Positions 13,949-20,929 of a DNA stretch of 25,191 nucleotides are shown here, one piece after another. Made by a program: the position numbers and the translations under genes. The DNA comes from a virus. The notes below the pieces were generated by a model, which saw only the letters and a program-made list of their open reading frames with translations, did not search any database and was not told where the DNA came from. The stretch is from IMG/VR virus record IMGVR_UViG_3300025327_000149, positions 1 to 25,191 of that record; one strand, given 5' to 3'. Numbering within the stretch: position 1 is the first letter of the stretch; every line of letters starts with the position of its first letter.

Positions 13949-15184
13949 ATGACTGGTCTAGCTGGCCTTCGCGGAACAGGCGACTGGGGCACGGATGAGC
14001 GCCCAAAGAATTTCCGTGAAAGCATTTTGTTCTTCTCCCCGAATGGAACGGCGCCGATCTTTGCGCTTAGCTCGAAAGCGGGCAAGAAGTCAGTGAACGA
14101 TCCCGAGTTCGCCTGGTGGGCGGAATCGAACAACATCTTCCGTTTGCAGATAAACGGCGCACTCGGTTCTGGTGACACGACGATTACGGTGGACTCGGCC
14201 GATCCAACAAGCACCACAATGAGTGCGCTCTATGGTAACGCCACGCACTTGAAGCCGGGCGACTTGCTTCTTGTGGAGAAAACGGACCAAGCGACGTTCG
14301 ACAACGAACTGATCCAAGTCGATACAGTGTTGTCGGCGACGCAGTTCACTGCAACGCGCGGAGTTGGCGGAAGTTCGGCGGCGAGTATCAGTGACGACGT
14401 GTTCCTCACATTGATTGGTTCGGCTTATGCGGAAGGCACGAGTGCGCCTTCAGCGACCAGCAAGAATCCGATCAAGTTCTCGAACTATATTCAGATCTTC
14501 AAGGATAGTTACGAGATCACGGGAACCGCCGACAAGACGCTCGCGCGAACGGGCTCCGCTTGGAGCAATGACAAGAAGCGGAAGATGTTTAAGCACTCGG
14601 CCGATATCGAGTGGTCGATGCTTTTCGGGCGTGCTTACGAAACCACGGGCGACAACGGTAAGCCGTTGCGGTTCATGGGCGGACTTCGCGAACAGATTCC
14701 GGCGAGCAACACGACTGTGTTTGCTTCGGCGGTGACGGCAGCGAGCTTTGCGGACGCCGTTGCGCCCTGCTTTAACTTCGACTTCGGTGGCGGCGACACG
14801 CGCATCGGCTTCATGGGGAACGTTGCCCGAACAGAAATGGGCAAGGTGATCCAGGGAACGACTGGCATTCGGATGGAACTCGGCAACACCATCAAGATGT
14901 GGGGGATGAACTTCCAAGAGTTCATCATGCCAATGGGCAGGCTGTTGCTTAAGTCGCATCCGTTGCTCTCCCGTCATCCGCGGTACGACAACTCGATGTT
15001 TGTCGTCGACTTTTCCGTAATGAAGTACGTCACGATGACGGGAAGGCCGGATGGAAAGACATACGACGACGTGCAGAATAAGGACGAAGACGTGCGGCGC
15101 GGTTATATCCAGAGCGACTGTTCGCTCATGGTCGACGGCGGCGGCTTGACCTGCGCCTATCTCGGCAACATTAGCGCAACCTAA
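13949..15184 (+). CDS. Major capsid protein (SU10/DUF5309-like)
   Basis: ATG 13949 has AAAGGAC upstream; TTG 13943 is in frame but too near the RBS. The protein begins MTGLAGLRGTGDWGTDERPK and is 411 aa. A GDTTITVDSAD segment and KPGDLLLVEKTD form a beta domain, followed by YIQIFKDSYEITGTADKTL. A KKRKMFKHSADIEWSMLFGR helix and GLREQIP are features I associate with the DUF5309/SU10-type HK97-fold capsid proteins. Codon choice is strongly C-ending, as in a highly expressed gene. It is followed by a stable hairpin and the head fibre gene. Confidence 0.9.
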   Translation: MTGLAGLRGTGDWGTDERPKNFRESILFFSPNGTAPIFALSSKAGKKSVNDPEFAWWAESNNIFRLQINGALGSGDTTITVDSADPTSTTMSALYGNATHLKPGDLLLVEKTDQATFDNELIQVDTVLSATQFTATRGVGGSSAASISDDVFLTLIGSAYAEGTSAPSATSKNPIKFSNYIQIFKDSYEITGTADKTLARTGSAWSNDKKRKMFKHSADIEWSMLFGRAYETTGDNGKPLRFMGGLREQIPASNTTVFASAVTAASFADAVAPCFNFDFGGGDTRIGFMGNVARTEMGKVIQGTTGIRMELGNTIKMWGMNFQEFIMPMGRLLLKSHPLLSRHPRYDNSMFVVDFSVMKYVTMTGRPDGKTYDDVQNKDEDVRRGYIQSDCSLMVDGGGLTCAYLGNISAT

Positions 15185-15198
15185 CTTGAAGGTGCGCT

Positions 15199-15224
15199 GG
15201 AGCGCGGCAATCCCGCCGCGCTCC
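15199..15224 (+). terminator. Hairpin after major capsid gene
   Basis: GGAGCGCGGC (15199-15208) pairs perfectly with GCCGCGCTCC (15215-15224) around AATCCC. No T-run follows, so it is either a weak or factor-dependent terminator or an mRNA 3'-stabilising hairpin that lets capsid mRNA accumulate over downstream genes. The loop equals that of the 3814 hairpin. Confidence 0.6.
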
Positions 15225-15251
15225 CTGAACGAACCCTGAAAGGTTCAGCAA

Positions 15252-16166
15252 ATGCGAAGCAATGTTGAAGGTTCGAGGCTGAGTGGAAATCTCTTGATGG
15301 AGAAGAACAAGCTTGGCCATATTTTCCAGTTGTTGGGCGCCACGTTCACAATGGACGCGGACATGCCCCCGCTGGTTTCGCTCGATCCGGGCGGTAGCGC
15401 TCGGACTGTTCTGCTTCCGGCTGAGGAAAAGGGTCTGTGGTTCCTTATCAGCAACACGGCGAACGCGAGTGAGCTTCTAACGGTTAAGGAAGACAGTAAC
15501 ACGACCACTATCGCAACGCTCGATCAGGACGAGTACGGGCTGTTCTTCTGCTCAGTGAACGAGGCGGGGGCGCTCGAGTGGCGCGCTCTAACGCCAAGTG
15601 GCATTGGTGATGCGCTCACGCTTGGTAGCTTGACCGTTTCAGGCGCGACTGCTCTGAACGGCAACACCGACATTGGTAATGCGGTGACGGACACGGTCGG
15701 CTTTTATGGTTCAACGAAGGTGGTTCAACCTGCTTCGGCGAGCCAAGCGGCGGTGACGCTTACGTTTAAGACTGCTCTAGTCACAACTCTTAAAACAGCG
15801 CTCGTTACCACGCTCAAGACTGCTATGACGGTAACGGCGGCGACCGCCGCCGGCACAACGGGCGCCATCAAGACTACGGGCGCGGCTTATGGCTATACGA
15901 CGAGTACACAGGCGAACAAGATCGTTTCGCTTGTCAATCAGCTCAAGGTTGACATGGCCGCGACGAAAGCTCGTGTAGACCAAGGTGTGGTCGACGTGGC
16001 CGCGATCAAAGCTCGTGTGGATCAAGGTGTCGTTGATGTTGCTTCAGTTAAGGCTCGTATCGATCAAGGCATCGTCGATATGGCGGCTGTGAACGTGCTT
16101 CTAACTGCGATCCGCGCTGGCCTCATCCCGACTTCTGGCGTTGGTGTCCTAAAGGGTGCTGCGTAA
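15252..16166 (+). CDS. Putative head fibre / capsid decoration protein
   Basis: TGAAAGG lies before ATG 15252. The N-terminal 115 residues form a beta module (MRSNVEG..., RTVLLPAEEKGLWFLISNTA, GLFFCSVNEAGALEWRALTP) related to the 853-aa fibre. A central VGFYGSTKVVQPASASQAAV matches a motif frequent in phage fibre or decoration proteins placed after the capsid gene. KTALVTTL is repeated in tandem (near residue 177). Then three 14-residue repeats of the form V-A-A-x-K-A-R-V-D-Q-G-V-V-D predict a trimeric coiled coil, ending in LLTAIRAGLIPTSGVG. Its stop overlaps the ATG of the glycosyltransferase-methyltransferase, so it may be that enzyme's substrate; this is inference. Confidence 0.82.
   Translation: MRSNVEGSRLSGNLLMEKNKLGHIFQLLGATFTMDADMPPLVSLDPGGSARTVLLPAEEKGLWFLISNTANASELLTVKEDSNTTTIATLDQDEYGLFFCSVNEAGALEWRALTPSGIGDALTLGSLTVSGATALNGNTDIGNAVTDTVGFYGSTKVVQPASASQAAVTLTFKTALVTTLKTALVTTLKTAMTVTAATAAGTTGAIKTTGAAYGYTTSTQANKIVSLVNQLKVDMAATKARVDQGVVDVAAIKARVDQGVVDVASVKARIDQGIVDMAAVNVLLTAIRAGLIPTSGVGVLKGAA
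15957..16082 (+). repeat. Three 42-bp coding repeats in head fibre gene
   Basis: Units at 15957-15998, 15999-16040 and 16041-16082 each encode 14 residues with the pattern A-x-x-K-A-R-(V/I)-D-Q-G-(V/I)-V-D. A partial fourth unit starts at 16083. Fourteen residues equal two heptads, so adding or losing a unit keeps a coiled-coil register. Confidence 0.85.
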
Positions 16167-17488
16167 TGCCGCGCGTTCTGCATTTGGGAGGCCTCCGAAA
16201 GGGGGCCTCTCAGAGGCTCTTCATCGCGACGCCGGTGATGGATTCGCCAGACCCCGAATACGTTCATTCAATCTTGCAAACGCAACTCGCCTTGTTCGCC
16301 GCGGGAATTGAAATGGATTGGACGCTGCTCGTTGGCGAGTGTCACGTTGACGACGCGCGGAATTTCCTCGTTCGTGAGTTTCTCGAAAGTGCTTGCACGG
16401 ATTTGCTGTTCATCGATGCGGACGAAGGTTGGTCGCCGGTTGAGCTTGTGAAACTTGCCGGTTGGGACTGCGATGTGGTAGCGGGCGTGCTGCCACGGAA
16501 GGCAGACACCGACGAAGGATATCCGGTTCGGTTGCTTCCAGGCGAAATCACGACGGATTCCCGTGGCTTGATTGAAGTCGAGGGCGTCGGTACAGGTTTC
16601 ATGCGGATTCGTCGCAATGTTCTCGAACAGATGTATGAAGCGGAACCTCGAAAGCACCGTGACAAGTTGAACGAGGATCAGAAACACCAAATTCCGATTC
16701 TTTTCGAGCGCGACTACGTAGACAGTCTTCGACTAAGCGGCGACTACGCTTTCTGTCGCAAGTGGAGGAAGCTGGGAGGGAAAATCTTCATCGACCCGGA
16801 CATGGGTTTTGCACATGTTGGGACGAAAGTCTGGACCGGACATCTTGGGCGCTACCTGTGCCAGAAGGAAAACCTGCTCACCCCAAAATTCTGTGCCGCG
16901 TTTAAGCGAATTCAGTCTGGAAAGTGGACTTTCGCTGACTTTGAGCAGATTTACGCTGAATGGAACAACCCGTTTTCGCTCGACCCAAAGGGCGCGGCAG
17001 CTCTATTCGAAGTTGCTCGAACGACAGTCGGGCATATTCTTGAAACGGGCTCTGGGCTTTCAACGTTGCTCTTCGCAGCCGCGGGCGCGGGGGTCTTTTC
17101 GCTTGAGCATGAGCTTTCGTGGGTGCAGCGAATGAAAACGGCGGTCGTGCAACTTGGGCTTGGGGACAAGGTCGAGCTTCACTACGCGCCGCTGCGCGAA
17201 TACAAGAGCGGAAACATCTGGTATACGATAGATACGGTCCTCCCAGACCACGTGGGTCTAGTGTTCTGCGACGGACCTCAGCGCGCGTGGGGAAGGGACG
17301 GAATTTTTGAAATTCTTGGCCATTTCGATGCCGCGCCCTTTATTTTCGACGATGCAAACGACGAGGAACTGTTGTCGAAGGTCGAGGCGTGGGCAAAGGG
17401 GCGTGGCCGCTCGGTTCAGGTGGTTGGCGAAGGACGGAAACTTGCAGTAGTTACTCCGCTTGCAGAGGTTCGAGAGGCCGCTGAATGA
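16166..17488 (+). CDS. Glycosyltransferase-methyltransferase fusion, 440 aa
   Basis: Residues about 18-225 form a GT-A glycosyltransferase: RLFIATPVMDSPDPEYVHSI, then DLLFIDADEGWSP with the metal-binding DAD at 84-86. VEGVGTGFMRIRR and SGDYAFCRKWRKLGGKIFID (Asp193) followed by FAHVG match Anp1-like/GT2-type C-terminal motifs. Residues about 270-430 form a class I SAM methyltransferase: ILETGSGLST (motif I, 293-297), acidic SLEHE (Glu314) and VFCDGPQ (Asp369). Its ATG overlaps the head fibre's TAA (TAATG) and its TGA overlaps the adaptor's ATG, so it is embedded in virion expression. It could glycosylate and methylate virion proteins or sugars. Substrate unknown. No frameshift between the domains. 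Confidence 0.85.
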   Translation: MPRVLHLGGLRKGASQRLFIATPVMDSPDPEYVHSILQTQLALFAAGIEMDWTLLVGECHVDDARNFLVREFLESACTDLLFIDADEGWSPVELVKLAGWDCDVVAGVLPRKADTDEGYPVRLLPGEITTDSRGLIEVEGVGTGFMRIRRNVLEQMYEAEPRKHRDKLNEDQKHQIPILFERDYVDSLRLSGDYAFCRKWRKLGGKIFIDPDMGFAHVGTKVWTGHLGRYLCQKENLLTPKFCAAFKRIQSGKWTFADFEQIYAEWNNPFSLDPKGAAALFEVARTTVGHILETGSGLSTLLFAAAGAGVFSLEHELSWVQRMKTAVVQLGLGDKVELHYAPLREYKSGNIWYTIDTVLPDHVGLVFCDGPQRAWGRDGIFEILGHFDAAPFIFDDANDEELLSKVEAWAKGRGRSVQVVGEGRKLAVVTPLAEVREAAE

Positions 17489-18126
17489 CCTACACGCGCG
17501 CAACGGCAGTTTCACGAATTCAGCGCGGGCTCGGCTTTCGCACCGACCTTGAAGATGAAATCGTCGATGCGCTGAAAGAGGCGCAACGGTTGCTTGAACG
17601 TGGTAAGAGCCTTCCATATTTCCTTTTGGGTGAAGACCAAACGCTCACAGTTGCAAGCGGGAGCGCCGATGTTTCGCTCCCAACAGGCTTTATTCGGGAA
17701 AAGCAAGACGAGCCTCTTCGGTTCACGGACAGCGACAACAACCTTATCAAGCTTGAGAAAGTCTCGCTCGACGTGGGCGTCACGCGCTTCGCAGACGTTG
17801 ACGCCGGAAAGCCTCAAGCCTATGCGCTGCGCAAGTCGGCGATTAAGTTTTTCCCAACTCGCGACACTGCCTATTCGCTTACCTGGAGCTATTTCGTTGC
17901 AGCCGACGAACTCACCACCGACATTACAAATGCGTGGTTGACGAACGCACCTGAGGTGCTCGTGGGTGCGGCGGGCATGATTATCTCTTCGGACCTCGGC
18001 GCAAACGGCGAGAAGGCGATGGCGAAGTTCCAGCAAATGTTCAATATTGCCTGGGCAGGTGTGTTTGCAGAAGGCGTGTTGCGCGAGGACGAGAACAAGC
18101 CTGTGATTGTTGGTGGGAGGCTATAG
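17485..18126 (+). CDS. Head-tail adaptor protein
   Basis: This 213-aa protein likely forms a ring beneath the portal, like P22 gp4 or T7 gp11. It begins MTYTRATAVSRIQRGLGFRT, then helix IVDALKEAQRLLERGKSLPY and beta part LPTGFIREKQDEPLRF. AYALRKSAIKFFPTRDTAYSL precedes TWSYFVAADELTTDITNAWL. The 'EAQ..LE.G..LP.FL', 'Y.L...YF.....L' and 'N.WL...P..L' layout is one I recognise from podovirus adaptor proteins. The start overlaps the preceding TGA (ATGA) and its TAG overlaps the GTG of the next gene. Confidence 0.82.
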   Translation: MTYTRATAVSRIQRGLGFRTDLEDEIVDALKEAQRLLERGKSLPYFLLGEDQTLTVASGSADVSLPTGFIREKQDEPLRFTDSDNNLIKLEKVSLDVGVTRFADVDAGKPQAYALRKSAIKFFPTRDTAYSLTWSYFVAADELTTDITNAWLTNAPEVLVGAAGMIISSDLGANGEKAMAKFQQMFNIAWAGVFAEGVLREDENKPVIVGGRL

Positions 18127-19109
18127 TGGGGCTCGAAGCCGCAACCTTTATTTCAGACTTTACAACGACGAACCCAATTTCAACCGATGTGGTTTCGCAA
18201 GGGGACGACCACGTTCGTTTGCTTAAAACGGTTCTCAAGGCAACATTCCCGAATGCAACGAAAGCGTTCTACTTTCCAGACACGGCGGCGAAGTCAGCCG
18301 ACTTCACCATCGTTGCGACTGATCTGAACAAGACCTTCCTTGTTACGACAACGGGCGGGAACGTAGCGGCAACGTTGCCTTCGCTTGCGAGTGGTGATGC
18401 AGGATGGTTCTGTTATATCATCAAGGTTACGACGGATGCGAATGCGGTGTTCATTACGCCCGCTTCTGGCACGATTCAGTCGGGGGCGGTTGCGAGCTTG
18501 GCAAAAACGCGCCGCGCGATCCCCGGTATTCCATCCCGCGTGTGGTGGACGGGCAGCGCGTGGTTCGCAGAGCGCGCAGAAAAGGCTCCTGTTGGCGCAA
18601 TTATCGATTTTGACGGCGCAACGGTTCCGGTTGGGTACGAGCTGCCGAACGGGCAGACGCTCAGTGGGACGGCGGGGAGTGTTTATCCCGACTACTATGC
18701 GGTTAAAGGTGGGTTGACTACTCGCGACGTGACGGGCCGTGTAATTGCAATGAAGGAGGCGAGCGCCACTCGCTTAACAACGGCGGGCGGTGGCGTAGAC
18801 GGAGCAACGCTTGGTGCTGCTGGTGGGGGAGAAACGCACACACTAACTACAGCAGAGCTTGCAGCACATACACATATTGCCTCGTCAAATGTTACTGACC
18901 CAGGGCACGCTCATACATTGGGCGCAGGTGGTGGTGGCGGCAATCTTCAAAACGGCGGGACAATTATTACCACGTCTGGAGCCGGTTCTGTGGCTTCAGC
19001 GACAACCGGAATAAGCGTTGCGACAACGAATGCAAACGCAGGTAGTGGTACGGCGCACGCAAACGTGCAACCGACCATCGTGCTCAACAAACTTCTTGTT
19101 GTGGAATAG
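18126..19109 (+). CDS. Tail fibre with phage tail collar domain
   Basis: GTG 18126 shares its G with the TAG of the adaptor; GGGAGG lies upstream. The N-terminus MGLEAATFISDFTTTNPIST and QGDDHVRLLKTVLKATFPN is a widespread virion-attachment segment. A beta module follows (FLVTTTGGNVAATLP ... VWWTGSAWFAERA). PVGAIIDFDGATVPVGYELP (from about residue 155) is the tail collar domain (PF07484 type). The C-terminus holds AHTH, GHAH and TAHA, H-x-H elements that coordinate metal in T4 gp37-like tips, around a Gly-rich loop. Probably a receptor-binding fibre. Confidence 0.87.
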   Translation: MGLEAATFISDFTTTNPISTDVVSQGDDHVRLLKTVLKATFPNATKAFYFPDTAAKSADFTIVATDLNKTFLVTTTGGNVAATLPSLASGDAGWFCYIIKVTTDANAVFITPASGTIQSGAVASLAKTRRAIPGIPSRVWWTGSAWFAERAEKAPVGAIIDFDGATVPVGYELPNGQTLSGTAGSVYPDYYAVKGGLTTRDVTGRVIAMKEASATRLTTAGGGVDGATLGAAGGGETHTLTTAELAAHTHIASSNVTDPGHAHTLGAGGGGGNLQNGGTIITTSGAGSVASATTGISVATTNANAGSGTAHANVQPTIVLNKLLVVE

Positions 19110-19114
19110 CCCAA

Positions 19115-19261
19115 ATGACCACAGTTGCAATTGTGGGTTGGATTCTTGCCATCGGCCTTGGCATTGGCTGGTGGATCGATCATCGTGGCATAGCTGGAAT
19201 TAGGTCCGATCTAGCGGACGCTAGGCACGAAGCACAGCGCCTCAAAGACAAGGTGTCTTGA
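19115..19261 (+). CDS. Small membrane protein, 48 aa (lysis-associated?)
   Basis: Between the collar fibre and the lysin is a 48-codon frame beginning MTTVAIVGWILAIGLGIGWW. It has one transmembrane helix (residues 4-20), then a basic loop (IDHRGIAGIR) and a charged helix (SDLADARHEAQRLKDKVS). Its TGA lies one base before the lysin's ATG, with codons neatly coding throughout. N-terminal anchor plus periplasmic or cytosolic coiled coil suits an inner spanin or an accessory holin, but the protein is short. The RBS is weak. Confidence 0.7.
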   Translation: MTTVAIVGWILAIGLGIGWWIDHRGIAGIRSDLADARHEAQRLKDKVS

Positions 19262-19262
19262 C

Positions 19263-20138
19263 ATGGCTCAATATTCCTTTGAACGACTGCGGCCTGAATA
19301 TGAGGGGCTGTGGGGGCAAATGGTCGTGCTCAAAACACAGGCCGCGACCGATCAAGCCAAAAAGGTGATTGTCAATAAATCAAGGTATCTTGAAGTCGAA
19401 CGCAGAACTAGCGTGCCGTGGTTTGTCGTCGGCTGCTTGCATATGCGGGAGAGTAACGGCGATTTCAAGACCTACTTGGGTAACGGGCAACCGTTAAACC
19501 GTGTGACCACAATCGTACCGAAGGGGCGCGGGCCGTGGGGTTCGTTCGAGGATGGCGCAGAGGACGCCTTAGAAATTGACCATCTAGACCAAGTTAAGGC
19601 GTGGTCTGCGGCGCGCGTTGCCTATGCGATGGAATCGTTCAACGGCTTCGGATACCGTTCTCCTTCGCGCAATATTCCATCACCTTATTTATGGGGTGGC
19701 ACTAATGTACAAAAATCAGGAAAGTTTGTCCGCGATGGCGTATATAATCCAAAAGTCATGGACCCGCAAATCGGAGGCATGGCCGTTCTTAAGCAGATAA
19801 TGAAATTGGATTCTACAGCAAAGTTTAGTGCCTCGCCTCAGAAGCCTGCTGCACCGCCTGCCGATGAAACCCCGACCGTATCGCCAAAAGCAGAAGACAA
19901 TGAGAGCCAACTGAAGCCCCTCGCCAAGTCAAAGACAATGTGGGGCAACACCATTCAATGGCTATCCGGCGCGGGCGCGACAGTCATGGCGGCTCTAGCT
20001 GGCGTACCGTGGCAGGTGTGGGTTGTGATTGCCGTGTTGATCGTGATCGGAGCCTTCCTTGTCTACAAAGGCAGGATCGACGTGCAGAAAGTGGTGCAGC
20101 ATCTCAGTTCCGATGATACAATCGATGAGGCTGCGTGA
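19263..20138 (+). CDS. Membrane-anchored endolysin (lysozyme-like)
   Basis: Residues about 50-160 carry VPWFVVGCLHMRESNGDFKT with candidate catalytic Glu63, YLGNGQPLNRVTTIVPKGRG, and ESFNGFGYRS...SPYLWGG. I know this pattern from lysozyme-like cell-wall hydrolases of alphaproteobacteria and their phages. A Pro/Glu-rich linker (about 190-220) leads to a transmembrane segment (PWQVWVVIAVLIVIGAFLVY, about 249-268) and a short tail. C-terminal anchoring means export or release depends on the holin or a membrane topology not visible here. It is tightly coupled to the 48-aa gene upstream and the 3TM holin downstream. Confidence 0.83.
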   Translation: MAQYSFERLRPEYEGLWGQMVVLKTQAATDQAKKVIVNKSRYLEVERRTSVPWFVVGCLHMRESNGDFKTYLGNGQPLNRVTTIVPKGRGPWGSFEDGAEDALEIDHLDQVKAWSAARVAYAMESFNGFGYRSPSRNIPSPYLWGGTNVQKSGKFVRDGVYNPKVMDPQIGGMAVLKQIMKLDSTAKFSASPQKPAAPPADETPTVSPKAEDNESQLKPLAKSKTMWGNTIQWLSGAGATVMAALAGVPWQVWVVIAVLIVIGAFLVYKGRIDVQKVVQHLSSDDTIDEAA

Positions 20139-20536
20139 TGTGGTCATTTCTTGCTTCGTTTATTGGAGGTCCAATTATTAATGGACTGGTCAAAGCCTAT
20201 AAGGCTAAGATTGACGCTAAGAGCAAAGACAACGCGATGGCTGTTGATCTTGCGGCGAGTGAAATCCAAGGCGAGATTGCATTGCGTCAAACAGAGGCGT
20301 CAATCATTCGTCAAGAACAGGGCTGGTGGCTCACAGCACTACCTCGTCCCATTATGGGGCTTTCAGCGGCTTTCTTGGTAGGGAAGCTATTTGTTTGGGA
20401 CCTAGCCCTTGGTCAATGGACAGGCGGTTCAACCGACTTACTTTCAGATCAAGCCTACTGGCTTCTGACAGTAATTGTTACAGCCTATTTCGGGAGCCGT
20501 ACTCTCGAAAAAGTGGTAAAAATCTTCAAGCGATAA
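20138..20536 (+). CDS. 3TM holin family protein
   Basis: I chose ATG 20138, which overlaps the lysin's TGA (TGATG) with GAGG seven bases upstream; GTG 20135 is in frame but too close to the RBS. The N-terminal helix SFLASFIGGPIINGLVKAY precedes a charged linker. EQGWWLTALPRPIMGLSAAF runs into a second membrane segment (LVGKLFVW), and AYWLLTVIVTAYFGSRTLEK is the third. This matches the 'holin of 3TMs, for gene-transfer release' pattern (PF11351). It would permeabilise the membrane at lysis. Confidence 0.82.
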   Translation: MWSFLASFIGGPIINGLVKAYKAKIDAKSKDNAMAVDLAASEIQGEIALRQTEASIIRQEQGWWLTALPRPIMGLSAAFLVGKLFVWDLALGQWTGGSTDLLSDQAYWLLTVIVTAYFGSRTLEKVVKIFKR

Positions 20537-20548
20537 GGCGAGTGTGTA

Positions 20549-20929
20549 ATGGTAGAGGAACAAGAACCCTTCCGTCAAGCGACTGAGCTTGTGTTTGACC
20601 GAAGGGTCAATCTTGTCAGTCTTGCAAACTTGGTCGTTCTCGCAGGAATTCTTATTACGGCGCTCGCTTCCTGGTATGGAATGGTGGGAAGGGTGGACAC
20701 GCTCAGTGTTCGAGTTGATAGCCTCGGGCGTGAGCTGTCCGAAGCACGAACTTTGACCTCCAGTGTTCAAGCTCGATCTGATGGTTATGCCCGCGAACTT
20801 CAGGTGAAGAGTGAGAACATTTCTACGCGACTTTCCGTGGTCGAAACACATGTCGGTACAATTCTAAGCACGGTCAGCAGAATGGAACTGCGACTCGACA
20901 GCACAAAACGCTCAGATGGCCCTCGTTGA
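20549..20929 (+). CDS. Single-TM coiled-coil protein (possible spanin)
   Basis: A transmembrane helix (VSLANLVVLAGILITALASW, about residues 23-42) follows a short cytosolic N-terminus. About 80 residues of heptad-rich coiled coil come next (VDTLSVRVDSLGRELSEART and ISTRLSVVETHVGTILSTVS). The topology (N-in, one TM, long periplasmic coiled coil) fits an inner-membrane spanin. No separate lipoprotein partner with a lipobox was seen, so the role stays tentative. It overlaps the tail hub gene by 14 bp. Confidence 0.75.
   Translation: MVEEQEPFRQATELVFDRRVNLVSLANLVVLAGILITALASWYGMVGRVDTLSVRVDSLGRELSEARTLTSSVQARSDGYARELQVKSENISTRLSVVETHVGTILSTVSRMELRLDSTKRSDGPR

Noticed and set aside
16188-16209. 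GAGGCC...GGCCTC hairpin at the start of the glycosyltransferase-methyltransferase gene
   Set aside because: It lies inside the coding sequence without T-run; more likely a consequence of codons than a terminator.
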